Source: Bacteroidota bacterium (GTDB lineage Bacteria > Bacteroidota > Bacteroidia > Bacteroidales > Dysgonomonadaceae). Taken from it: DNA of 14,331 nt. Location: assembly GCA_023418255.1 (NCBI GenBank), contig JAEZZZ010000061.1:1-14331 (forward strand). Reading direction: 5' to 3'. Of this stretch, positions 1 through 6,715 are shown one piece after another (position 1 is the stretch's first letter; each line of letters begins with the position of its first letter). Made by a program: the position numbers and the translations under genes. The notes below the pieces were generated by a model. That model saw only the letters and a list, made by a program, of their open reading frames with translations, ran no database searches and was not told the DNA's origin.

Positions 1-73
1 TCATATCAATAAAGTCTTTCAACATCGGACGAAACAAGTCTCGTTGTCCTTTTTCGGGTAATTTTCCTATCAT
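1..73 (-). CDS. IS5-family transposase, N-terminal fragment (runs off the window)
   Basis: Only the first 24 codons lie in the window, read from an ATG at 71-73 towards the edge. The peptide begins MIGKLPEKGQ, followed by DLFRPMLKDFIDM. This matches the N-terminus of Bacteroidota IS5-type DDE transposases, which open with a short GKxPEKxQ-LF segment before the region that reads MKHELV in the second copy here. The frame is intact as far as it can be seen, unlike the second copy at 5983-6602, so this may be the functional parent. The catalytic DDE residues are outside the window. An in-frame upstream extension exists, but the second copy has GTG at the aligned start position, which supports this start. 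Confidence 0.72.
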   Translation of the reverse strand, partial: MIGKLPEKGQRDLFRPMLKDFIDM

Positions 74-190
74 AATTTGCAAGGTTTTACTCTGTAAAGA
101 TACGAAAAACGGCAAATATATACAAGAAAAATATCGGTTATTTTTCTGATAATCAGAGGGGATGGGTGCTTTTTAAGGAGCGACTACATT
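1..190 (-). mobile_element. IS5-like insertion sequence, 5' end, cut by window edge
   Basis: This is the promoter-side end of an insertion sequence that continues off the left edge. It aligns without gaps to 6530-6625 of the same window, with roughly 11 differences in the first 95 positions, and the similarity continues more weakly to the end of the element. The outer end carries a terminal inverted repeat whose core, read on the minus strand at 185-174, is AGTCGCTCCTTA. That core recurs with one or two changes at both ends of the second copy (5974-5985 and 6700-6711). The exact outermost base and any target duplication cannot be fixed here. The IS5 assignment rests on my recognition of the transposase family, not on a search. 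Confidence 0.75.
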
Positions 191-520
191 AAATTCTTTG
201 CATTCATTTATGTTCAAATATCGTTCATAAAAAAAACAGTTGTCAATTCTCAATTTTTACCCGAGCATGAAAGCAAACTTAATTCGGAGACCGCTGGGTT
301 AAAATGGCTAACCTGCTTGATTGAGACAGATTGCCCGAAGTTTATCCTCAAAGTGTCTCCTCACGGGAGGGAGCGGCAGTATTGATGGGGTAATAATTAG
401 TGTTTTGATAATCAATTGTATATAAGATATGTACGAGGATGGATAGAAGCCATTTAGGAAAATCCTTATATGCAATTTTTCTTGGGCTTTGATCATATTA
501 CTTTAGCTATTCCTTTATCC
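191..520. other. gene-free interval between IS end and GH84 gene
   Basis: About 330 bases without a convincing gene. A 62-codon minus-strand frame (308-496) has no family resemblance, and it lies in the 3' flank of the GH84 gene. A small imperfect hairpin (GGTTA at 297-301, TAACC at 309-313) and a short inverted pair around 356-372 are visible, but neither is followed by a run of T as in an intrinsic terminator. I see no promoter facing either neighbour. Confidence 0.5.
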
Positions 521-2788
521 TCAATCTTCACCCACCGGAACAATTTCAAAAACATACCGCTCATCGGTGAGTTTATTTTCGCCTGAGGGCGAAATACGGT
601 CTGATTGCGTGTGCCAGAATTTGTCGCCGGACGAACCCGCGTTCTGAATGGCGAACCTGTCGTGTGAACGATGCAGCAGATAGGTGTTCCAAGCGGCGGA
701 GTATTTGTTTGTGCCAAAGTTACCCCGCTCGTTGATGTAGCGATTGTCTTGCGCGCTGGCAATTTTATATCGTTCCGTTAACGGGTCTATGGTAAACGTC
801 CACTCTTGTCGCTGCGGATTGATGGTGTCTCGATATGCCACAAATTCAGGATTGCCGCCTGTGCCATTCACATTTTTGTTTGTCAGGTATTTGTCGTTTA
901 CTTTTATGTGATATTTGCCTTCTTCCAAAGTCAATCTTGGGAACACATCCAATCGATATGTATGTTTGTTTTTATAGTCGCGTAGAAGCATTGCGTTTAA
1001 TCGCTTTATAAATGGCTCAACTACTTCGTTTGCCGGTTTGGGATTCGGCGATTTGATGGAGCCTGCGAATCCGCGAGAGATAATTGCTTTTTGTGCTTTT
1101 CGCACCGTTTCCATTTTTAGATAATTGTCGATAAAGGCGACACTGTCGTCACGATGCAGCGCTTTATACATATTCATCAGCAGCAGCCCTCTGTCGCCTA
1201 CCATGTTAAACGCTTGCAGCCATGGTTTCAGTTCGGCAATCATCCGTTTGTTGTGCGTAGAATGTCGCAGCTCGTCGGCCGCGTCTTTAAACGATTGAAA
1301 TTGCGCCGCGATACGGTCTGCCGATGAAGCGTCGTAGTTTCCGGATTGATATTGATTCATAAATGGCACAGCCAGCTCGTTGAACGGTTGGGATTCGTTC
1401 GGCATGCGCAAACCGTGAAACGTGGGCCCCAAATCAACATTGTTTTCGCAGAATATTTTGAATGCTTCAAAGTTGTGTGGTTGAAGAGCACGCAAACCGT
1501 TCAGCCATGAAGTGTGTGGATTGAACTGTTTCATATTCCATGTATAATCGGCAATGCTGAACAGTGCCACTTTCGACGCTTCGGCATATTCCATGGGATT
1601 GGCTGCAAAACCCGAAACATACGGCGCTATATCTGTTGTGTTGCCCACGACAGGCCCCATCAGCATGTGATCCACCACATAATCGGTTACCGGATAATTG
1701 AGCCAGATAAACGCTTCGCGCTGTATTTTCGTGTTAATCCACTCCAACGTTTCACGGTCAATCATGCGCACAACGCTCTTGCCTGTCCACATAATACGCA
1801 CGCTTTTATCCATTTCGTCGCCCAAAATATGCAAATAATCGCCTCCCGACCATGCTTGATTATATTGTGTGGGACAAAGGATAAGCGGTGCCACATCCGG
1901 TTTTTTCCGCACAAACTCATCCGTAAGGTAATTCATCATTTTCGCCTGATTTTTGGGATCGGTGCCTACGCCGCCAATATCGTCAAAAAAGACAGCAAAC
2001 GCGCGCACACCCAAATCATACATCAATTCAAATTTTTGAACGGCGGCCTTAAAATCATCAATCACACCGTCGCCCGTCGTGTCCTCCCACTTGATATCGT
2101 TTCCCGGATGCACAGCCCACACAAATTCCACTTTGTTTTTGTGGGCGTGCGTGATCAGCTCTTTGATCTGCTCGGCTTCGGCAGGTGGGTAGGGGTCACG
2201 CCATCGGTTTGAAAAGCCATGAAACGGATCATCTTTTGGTCCGTAGATATATACATTCATCTTGTTCGTGCCATAGAAATCAAATTGCCGCTTGCGGTCT
2301 TCGGCGCTGAATGGATTGCCGTAAAATCCCTCGATTACTCCACGTATCGCCACATCGGGATAATCAAAAATCGTCACCGACATCACTTCGGGCGATTGCA
2401 TAATCTGCAACAGCGTTTGCACACCATAATAGGTGCCGACGTCGTCATTGCCCGCGACAACCACTCTTTTTGGCGTGATGGATAAATAATATCCTTCTCT
2501 TTTTTCGGGGATCAAGGTGGAATATATTTCGATGTGTTTTTCTCCTTTTTTGCCAATAATCAATTCGATGCCCGATGCTACCACCGAAAGCTTTTCTTTC
2601 AGAAGTCGCGTTGCATCGTTATCTGCTGTGCACGCGCCATTTATTTTGAACGAAACGGTGTTGTCGAAAGCTTTTCCGCGCCACGAAACATATTGAGGTA
2701 GGGGAGATATCGTTGCTTGTTGAGCGGCAAGCCCGCCAAGACCAACGAGCAAAAAAAGAAGACATGCATTGATTTTTAAGATTCTCAT
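521..2788 (-). CDS. secreted GH84 beta-N-acetylglucosaminidase (O-GlcNAcase / hyaluronidase-like)
   Basis: A 755-residue glycoside hydrolase expected to remove terminal beta-linked N-acetylglucosamine from glycans or O-GlcNAc proteins by substrate-assisted catalysis. Residues 1-22 are a signal peptide (hydrophobic core, cut near LAAQ), so the protein is exported. Residues about 25-135 form the GH20b-like N-terminal domain. The catalytic barrel starts around 140 with FDYPDVAIRGVIEGFYG. YGPKDDPFH (182-190) and IMWTG (332-336) are substrate-pocket motifs. The paired catalytic aspartates are D269 and D270 in FFDDI, and WLNYPVTDY (362-370) holds the conserved Asn and Asp. A helical region follows, then a beta-rich C-terminus from about 625. 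The length is close to the well-studied Bacteroides thetaiotaomicron enzyme. AGGAAA lies just before the ATG. The gene stands alone, with no SusC/D pair beside it. The family is certain; the natural substrate is not. Confidence 0.93.
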   Translation of the reverse strand: MRILKINACLLFLLVGLGGLAAQQATISPLPQYVSWRGKAFDNTVSFKINGACTADNDATRLLKEKLSVVASGIELIIGKKGEKHIEIYSTLIPEKREGYYLSITPKRVVVAGNDDVGTYYGVQTLLQIMQSPEVMSVTIFDYPDVAIRGVIEGFYGNPFSAEDRKRQFDFYGTNKMNVYIYGPKDDPFHGFSNRWRDPYPPAEAEQIKELITHAHKNKVEFVWAVHPGNDIKWEDTTGDGVIDDFKAAVQKFELMYDLGVRAFAVFFDDIGGVGTDPKNQAKMMNYLTDEFVRKKPDVAPLILCPTQYNQAWSGGDYLHILGDEMDKSVRIMWTGKSVVRMIDRETLEWINTKIQREAFIWLNYPVTDYVVDHMLMGPVVGNTTDIAPYVSGFAANPMEYAEASKVALFSIADYTWNMKQFNPHTSWLNGLRALQPHNFEAFKIFCENNVDLGPTFHGLRMPNESQPFNELAVPFMNQYQSGNYDASSADRIAAQFQSFKDAADELRHSTHNKRMIAELKPWLQAFNMVGDRGLLLMNMYKALHRDDSVAFIDNYLKMETVRKAQKAIISRGFAGSIKSPNPKPANEVVEPFIKRLNAMLLRDYKNKHTYRLDVFPRLTLEEGKYHIKVNDKYLTNKNVNGTGGNPEFVAYRDTINPQRQEWTFTIDPLTERYKIASAQDNRYINERGNFGTNKYSAAWNTYLLHRSHDRFAIQNAGSSGDKFWHTQSDRISPSGENKLTDERYVFEIVPVGED

Positions 2789-2851
2789 AGCTTTTCCTAA
2801 TTAATGATTGTGTGAATTGTTATGTAATTTATTAAGAGTCGTATTGCTACG

Positions 2852-2859
2852 CAAGTTTA
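2852..2859 (-). promoter_or_regulatory. possible -7 box for the GH84 gene
   Basis: The minus strand reads TAAACTTG, one mismatch from the Bacteroidota -7 consensus TAnnTTTG, about 63 bases upstream of the GH84 start. A clear -33 partner is not seen, so this is tentative. Confidence 0.3.
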
Positions 2860-2898
2860 GCCATTTTTTTGTGAAAACAGCTTTTTATGATAAATTTC

Positions 2899-3612
2899 TC
2901 AGTTGGTCGGTGTTGTAACATCCACGTATGATTGTTGCTTAATTGCACGCAGCATCTCTCTCTTTCCGGGGGGGCCGGGCAAACGCTCCACATAGAAACC
3001 AACCGACTGTATCATACGGCGAACAGAGCCTTTGGCGCAATAAGTGGTTAAAATGGCGTGAGGCTGACAAAATGAAAAGAGTGTCTCAAAAAGGGGTTCA
3101 CTCCATATGTCCGGCTGCTTGTCAGGCGCGAAAGCGTCAAAATAGATGAGGTTGAACTGATGCGCGAACGTGAGAAATTCTTTCTGACAAACATCGACGT
3201 GTCGTTTAAGCAATGTGAAATAGGGTGTGATGCTCGACTCCTCTTCCCACGGCGCATTATGCAGTTTACGAAACAACTCCGTTCCATTTTCGACATTTGG
3301 CAACAAGGTGGGATAATTTAGTTTTTCCACTTCACAGATTGAAAGAGGAAACTGCTCCAACGTGGTATAATGTATCTCCGTTTTCATTTTATCGCCTTCG
3401 AGAAGCGTAAGAAAAGCATTCAGTCCGGTACCAAAACCTATTTCGAGAATATTCAGTTTTGACGAGACACATTGTTTTGGTTTTAGTCCGGCATCAATAA
3501 ACACATGCTTCGATTCCTGAATGGCACCATGTGTCGAGTGATAGTGCTCATCCAACGCGGGAACATATAGTGTGTGTGAACCGTCTTCGGTTAGCTGAAA
3601 AATAATTTCCAT
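2899..3612 (-). CDS. mnmD: tRNA (5-methylaminomethyl-2-thiouridine)-methyltransferase MnmD
   Basis: A 237-residue SAM-dependent methyltransferase of the DUF752/MnmC N-domain type. It is the stand-alone enzyme that completes mnm5s2U at the wobble position of certain tRNAs; the FAD domain of fused MnmC is absent. Visible motifs are ILEIGFGTGLNAF (SAM motif I), the acidic TTLEQFPLS strand, YFDAFAPDKQPDIWS (active-site loop), TYCAKGSVRR, and LPGPPGKREMLRA near the C-terminus. Start choice: an in-frame ATG exists 10 codons upstream (3642), but it lies on the far side of a perfect TAnnTTTG box at 3632-3639 and would precede the transcript. The ATG at 3612 gives MEIIFQLTEDGSHTLY, the usual start of the family. 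The gene is divergent from the zinc uptake genes. Confidence 0.9.
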   Translation of the reverse strand: MEIIFQLTEDGSHTLYVPALDEHYHSTHGAIQESKHVFIDAGLKPKQCVSSKLNILEIGFGTGLNAFLTLLEGDKMKTEIHYTTLEQFPLSICEVEKLNYPTLLPNVENGTELFRKLHNAPWEEESSITPYFTLLKRHVDVCQKEFLTFAHQFNLIYFDAFAPDKQPDIWSEPLFETLFSFCQPHAILTTYCAKGSVRRMIQSVGFYVERLPGPPGKREMLRAIKQQSYVDVTTPTN

Positions 3613-3630
3613 TGCAAATTGTTTCAAAGA

Positions 3631-3644
3631 ACAAATGTACATGA
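3631..3644 (-). promoter_or_regulatory. mnmD promoter box, shared with surE
   Basis: The minus strand contains TACATTTG (3639-3632), a perfect match to TAnnTTTG, 20 bases before the mnmD ATG. The surrounding plus-strand 14-mer ACAAATGTACATGA is identical to 10457-10470 in front of surE and includes the palindrome ATGTACAT. Confidence 0.6.
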
Positions 3645-3721
3645 AATCGTTGAATTATGCTATCTGTACAGCTCTCAAAAAAGATTGATTTTCTCTGTTT
3701 CGTCTTTTGATTAAAGATTAA

Positions 3722-3773
3722 GAAAAACTTCTTCTTTTTTAAGTTTCACAATAGAAGGATGTGAAAAACTTAA
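3722..3773. promoter_or_regulatory. candidate operator upstream of znuA: three related half-sites
   Basis: An inverted repeat with arms TTAAGTTTCACA (3739-3750) and TGTGAAAAACTTAA (3760-3773) surrounds a 9-base spacer. The right arm has two extra A residues. A further copy of GAAAAACTT occurs at 3722-3730, in the same orientation as the right arm. The repeat ends about 30 bases before the znuA -7 box, where a repressor could block the -33 region. A Zur-type metalloregulator is the natural guess given the gene controlled, but the sequence does not look like the Zur boxes I know from Proteobacteria or Bacillus. Confidence 0.45.
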
Positions 3774-3802
3774 ATACTGTTTTATGAAAGCGTGAAATTT
3801 GC

Positions 3803-3810
3803 TACTTTTG
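3803..3810 (+). promoter_or_regulatory. -7 promoter box of the zinc uptake genes
   Basis: TACTTTTG is a perfect match to the Bacteroidota TAnnTTTG element, 17 bases before the chosen znuA ATG. The region about 20 bases upstream (3779-3786) is T-rich, with only a partial TTTG. The position implies a short leader and argues against the GTG start at 3792. Confidence 0.6.
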
Positions 3811-3827
3811 TCTTTATAATTTATAAT

Positions 3828-4715
3828 ATGAAAAAGTATATATTCCTGTTTACTCTTATCTTTTTTTGTTTTTCTTGTCTGTCGGGACACAAGAGAAAAG
3901 AATCAAAAGACAAACCCATTTTGACGGTTAGCATTGAGCCACAACGCTTTTTGTTGGAACAAATCGTGGGCGATTTGTTTATGGTTAAAACCATGTTGCC
4001 TCCGGGTATCGGCCCCGAAACTTACGAGCCACTACCAAGTGTGATGGTTGATTTAGGTAAAAGCAGTATCTACTTTGTTGTAGGTAATTTGGGTTTCGAA
4101 AAAAGATGGACAGACAAATTGAGCCAGAATAACCCTGAATTAAAAATAATCAACTGTTCGCAGCAGATCCAATTGATAACGGACATGGACGAATCACACA
4201 TACACACATCACACAATTGCCATTCAAATGGAGATCCGCACGTTTGGTCATCCCCAAAAGAAATGCTGACAATTGCTCGCACGATGTATGAAACCATGAA
4301 AAAATACGATGCGGAAAACGAAAACATATACTTCACGAACTACAAGCGGCTTGTTTCACTTATAGAAGATACTGACAGCATTATTAAGGACAACATAGAA
4401 AAAGCCTCATCGCGATGTTTTGTCATTTATCATCCAACGCTTGGATACTTTGCCCGTGACTATGGACTAAGACAATTGAGTATCGAAACAGAAGGGAAGA
4501 ATCCTTCATCATTACAGATGAAACATCTTTTAGACGAAGCAAAAAGGCAGAACGCGCGTACAGTATTTGTACAAAAAGCGTTTGACACAAAAAATGGGAA
4601 AACTGTTGCTAAAGAGTTAGGTGCCACCCTTTATACCATTGATCCGCTTGCGTACAATTGGGATAAAGAATTGATTCGAATAAGTTCAATTTTAGCACAT
4701 GAGCAAGATGAATAA
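3828..4715 (+). CDS. znuA: zinc-type ABC transporter substrate-binding lipoprotein (ZnuA family)
   Basis: A 295-residue cluster A-I metal-binding protein predicted to capture Zn2+ (possibly Mn2+) outside the inner membrane and hand it to an ABC importer. Residues 1-17 are a lipoprotein signal ending in a relaxed lipobox, C-F-S-C17. Likely ligands are H138 in GDPHVW, H202 in YHP and D272 in IDPL. The first ligand position, usually His in PHTYEP, is Glu here (LPPGIGPETYEP, E64). A His-rich loop (H124, H126, H129, H132) precedes H138, which is typical of zinc rather than manganese binders. The ATG at 3828 was chosen over GTG 3792 because it starts the lipoprotein signal and follows the promoter box. 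The end overlaps the ATPase gene by 17 bases. Confidence 0.87.
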   Translation: MKKYIFLFTLIFFCFSCLSGHKRKESKDKPILTVSIEPQRFLLEQIVGDLFMVKTMLPPGIGPETYEPLPSVMVDLGKSSIYFVVGNLGFEKRWTDKLSQNNPELKIINCSQQIQLITDMDESHIHTSHNCHSNGDPHVWSSPKEMLTIARTMYETMKKYDAENENIYFTNYKRLVSLIEDTDSIIKDNIEKASSRCFVIYHPTLGYFARDYGLRQLSIETEGKNPSSLQMKHLLDEAKRQNARTVFVQKAFDTKNGKTVAKELGATLYTIDPLAYNWDKELIRISSILAHEQDE

Positions 4716-5487
4716 GTTGATTGAAATTGACAACATAAGCGTTGGCTACGATAATAAACCCGATGTGCTGAAAAACGTATCGTTGAATGTGTACGTAAAT
4801 GATTTTCTTGGCATCATCGGACCCAACGGTGGCGGCAAGACATCGTTATTAAAAGCCATTCTTGGGCTGGTGAGAACGACAAGTGGTGCAATTCGGTTTT
4901 ATGATAATGGAGAGCCTGTACGTGCCATCAATATTGGATATATGCCACAGATCAATCGCATCGATAAAAAATTCCCTATATCAGTTCACGATGTTATCCT
5001 TTCGGGACTCACACCCAAAAAACGGTGGATAAAAAGATACCGTCTTGATGATAAAGTAAAAGTGATGCATATTGCCGATAAACTCGGCATTCGGGATCTC
5101 CTATCCCATCCGATTGGCGAACTTTCCGGCGGTCAATTGCAACGTGTACTCTTAGGACGCGCCGTGGTGGACACACCGCCAATTATTGTATTGGATGAGC
5201 CCAATACGTATGTAGACAAACGCTTCGAGACCAATTTCTACAAACTGCTGGCAGAAATAAATAAAAACATCGCCATTATCCTCGTGTCGCACGATGTAGG
5301 AACAATAGTTCCCATGGTAAAAAATATCGCTTGTGTAAATCAAACGTTGCACTATCATCCGACTAACGACATTACGGAAGAGTGGTTAGAAAGTGCCTCG
5401 CTGGGTTGCCCCATCGAAATATTGGGACATGGCACACTGCCCCATCGTGTTTTGCGTAGGCACGACGAACATTGTAAAAACCGATAG
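4699..5487 (+). CDS. znuC: zinc-type ABC transporter ATP-binding protein (ZnuC family)
   Basis: A 262-residue ABC ATPase that would power metal import at the cytoplasmic face of the inner membrane. It has Walker A GPNGGGKTS (41-49), Q-loop Q84, signature LSGGQ (142-146), Walker B IIVLDE (162-167), D-loop region NTYVD and switch H198 in SHD. The C-terminus is rich in His and Cys (H244, H249, H255, H258, C259), as in other Bacteroidota metal ATPases, and could sense or bind metal. The start overlaps the znuA end by 17 bases, so translation is probably coupled. A second ATG three codons in (4708) is an alternative start. The expected permease gene does not follow; a DUF456 gene starts two bases after the stop codon. 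Confidence 0.88.
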   Translation: MSKMNKLIEIDNISVGYDNKPDVLKNVSLNVYVNDFLGIIGPNGGGKTSLLKAILGLVRTTSGAIRFYDNGEPVRAINIGYMPQINRIDKKFPISVHDVILSGLTPKKRWIKRYRLDDKVKVMHIADKLGIRDLLSHPIGELSGGQLQRVLLGRAVVDTPPIIVLDEPNTYVDKRFETNFYKLLAEINKNIAIILVSHDVGTIVPMVKNIACVNQTLHYHPTNDITEEWLESASLGCPIEILGHGTLPHRVLRRHDEHCKNR

Positions 5488-5488
5488 C

Positions 5489-5971
5489 ATGGAAGATCCT
5501 CTTTTTATAATCCTTTCCGCCATTTCCATCATTGTCGGTGCAGTGGGTGTTGTTGCGCCTATTTTGCCCGGCGTTCCGCTTTGTTGGCTTGGCTTGCTAA
5601 TGTTGAAGTTTGCCCCGTCCACGCAAGATAATATTTCGTGGACTACAATAATATTGTTGGGACTAATCGCCTTGGCAGTTACGATTTTGGACAATATACT
5701 TCCCCTGTGGGGAACAAAAAAATGTGGAGGCGACAAAAAAATTGTTTGGGGTGCCACTTTTGGACTGCTTCTCGGCTTCTTCCTTGGTCCACTGGGAATC
5801 ATTTTTGGTCCCTTTGTGGGAGCATTAGCGGCCGGACTGCTTTTTGGCAACAAAATAAACAAATCGCTAAAAAGTGCTTCCGGCACATTCTTCGGATATA
5901 TTACAGGACTCGTGCTAAAGGTAATATACGTAGGGATCATCCTCTTTTTTTATATCGGCGCATTGATATAA
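5489..5971 (+). CDS. DUF456 family inner-membrane protein
   Basis: A 160-residue, very hydrophobic protein with about four or five membrane segments. The hallmark GAVGVVAPILPGVPLCWLGL lies near the N-terminus. It is followed by the Gly-rich central block (GTKKCGGDKK, then GFFLGPLGIIFGPFVGALAAG) typical of DUF456, a family without an assigned biochemical role. The start at 5489, two bases after the ATPase stop, gives the normal family length; the frame is open upstream but only across znuC. It is probably cotranscribed with the zinc genes. It does not resemble the FecCD/ZnuB-type permease, so I do not propose it as the missing channel. The stop codon abuts the terminal repeat of the decayed IS. 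Confidence 0.85.
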   Translation: MEDPLFIILSAISIIVGAVGVVAPILPGVPLCWLGLLMLKFAPSTQDNISWTTIILLGLIALAVTILDNILPLWGTKKCGGDKKIVWGATFGLLLGFFLGPLGIIFGPFVGALAAGLLFGNKINKSLKSASGTFFGYITGLVLKVIYVGIILFFYIGALI

Positions 5972-5973
5972 AG

Positions 5974-5985
5974 AGTCACTCCTTA
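5974..5985 (+). repeat. left terminal inverted repeat core of the decayed IS
   Basis: AGTCACTCCTTA matches the reverse complement of the opposite end (6700-6711) at 10 of 12 positions. It also sits in a local palindrome, ACTCCTTAGGAGT (5978-5990). The last codon of the transposase remnant (TAA, 5983-5985) lies inside it. Confidence 0.65.
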
Positions 5986-6602
5986 GGAGTTCGCATTTAG
6001 GATGGGAAGCATTGAAAGTCTGATCGGAAAAATGTATTTGAGAATAAAAAATAAAAACTCTTCTTTCAGCTTTTCCATTTTTTTGGCTATCTCATTGTAT
6101 TTTTCAATGACTTTTTTGTACAGTTTGGTATCGGAAGGAAATGTTATGTTGTTATCCTGTACGGTAGTGTCCGAAAGAACAAATCCGGACTACTAGGGTA
6201 CTTATTTGTCGTGAATACGCAAACTGTAAGCAAAAACCATTCCTATTCTTATTTGACCGATACTGTTACGAAAGTGAACGGTATTGATTGGGGTGAAAGG
6301 ATACCTGTGTTCATAGAATTGGCATCCGCAGAAATACTGAAAGTAAATATTCTGAATCCACTGTTCCGGAGTGCACTCATTCCCAGGATTGTATAAGTAT
6401 TTAAATGTCAACTAGTCGACCTTCAGATGAATGGGATGCTCGGAGCACCTCTCTGTGAGTAAAAACTCAAAAATTCTTCTTCAAAATGATTACAATCAAT
6501 TTTTTCTGCCGGTAGAACTAATTCATGTTTCATATTGATAAAGTCTTTCAATATTGGGTGAAATAAGCCTCGTTGCCCTTTTTCGGGTACTTTTCCTATC
6601 AC
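5983..6602 (-). pseudogene. IS5-family transposase pseudogene: frameshift, stops, internal deletion
   Basis: Reading from 6602 (GTG where the other copy has ATG), the peptide gives VIGKVPEKGQRGLFHPILKD, then MKHELVLPAEKIDCNHFEEEF and SQRGAPSIPF. A frameshift near 6432 moves homology to the next frame (IHLKVD, a stop, LTFKYLYNPGNE), followed by NIYFQYFCG and VHFRNSIGQ. Three in-frame stops occur at 6190-6204, after which the same frame resumes with VLSDTTVQDNNITFPSDTKL, a strong IS5 transposase block. It then jumps near KKMEKLKEEF to a hydrophobic tail ending in the terminal repeat. The catalytic middle and C-terminal parts are missing, most likely by a deletion within the A/T run at 6077-6086. 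It cannot make an active enzyme. Confidence 0.82.
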
Positions 6603-6699
6603 AATTTGCAAGGTTTTACTCTGTAGGAATACTAAAATAGCAAATATATACAAGGAAAAGAGGGACTATTTTTTGATTATTAAATGAAATAAGTGTTTT

Positions 6700-6711
6700 T
6701 AAGGAGCGGCT
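6700..6711 (-). repeat. right terminal inverted repeat core of the decayed IS
   Basis: Read on the minus strand this is AGCCGCTCCTTA. It corresponds to 174-185 of the first copy and to the left end at 5974-5985, and it marks where similarity between the two IS copies ends. Confidence 0.65.
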
Positions 6712-6715
6712 GCAT

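Larger units (their letters stand above)
5972..6715 (-). mobile_element. decayed, internally deleted IS5-like element with both ends kept
   Basis: A remnant of the same element seen at 1-190. Left terminal repeat core: AGTCACTCCTTA at 5974-5985. Right core, on the minus strand at 6711-6700: AGCCGCTCCTTA. The two share 10 of 12 positions, and the left one shares 11 of 12 with the copy at the window start. The element is only about 745 bases, roughly half the usual IS5 length, because the middle of the transposase gene is missing. It inserted directly behind the DUF456 stop codon without harming that gene. No target-site duplication is obvious. Confidence 0.75.

Noticed and set aside
308..496. 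62-codon minus-strand frame after the GH84 gene
   Set aside because: No promoter, no family resemblance, and it lies in a poorly structured 3' flank.
1514..2212. Long plus-strand frame of 232 codons
   Set aside because: It is antisense to the clearly conserved GH84 catalytic domain and has no recognisable motif.
3792..3827. GTG start that would add 12 residues to ZnuA
   Set aside because: It would place coding sequence across the promoter box and spoil the lipoprotein signal that begins at 3828.
5386..5940. Minus-strand frame of 184 codons
   Set aside because: It lies opposite znuC and DUF456 and is a composition shadow of the hydrophobic DUF456 gene.
6002..6196. Plus-strand 64-codon frame with a membrane-like stretch
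   Set aside because: The opposite strand encodes recognisable transposase sequence (VLSDTTVQDNN), so this frame is its antisense.
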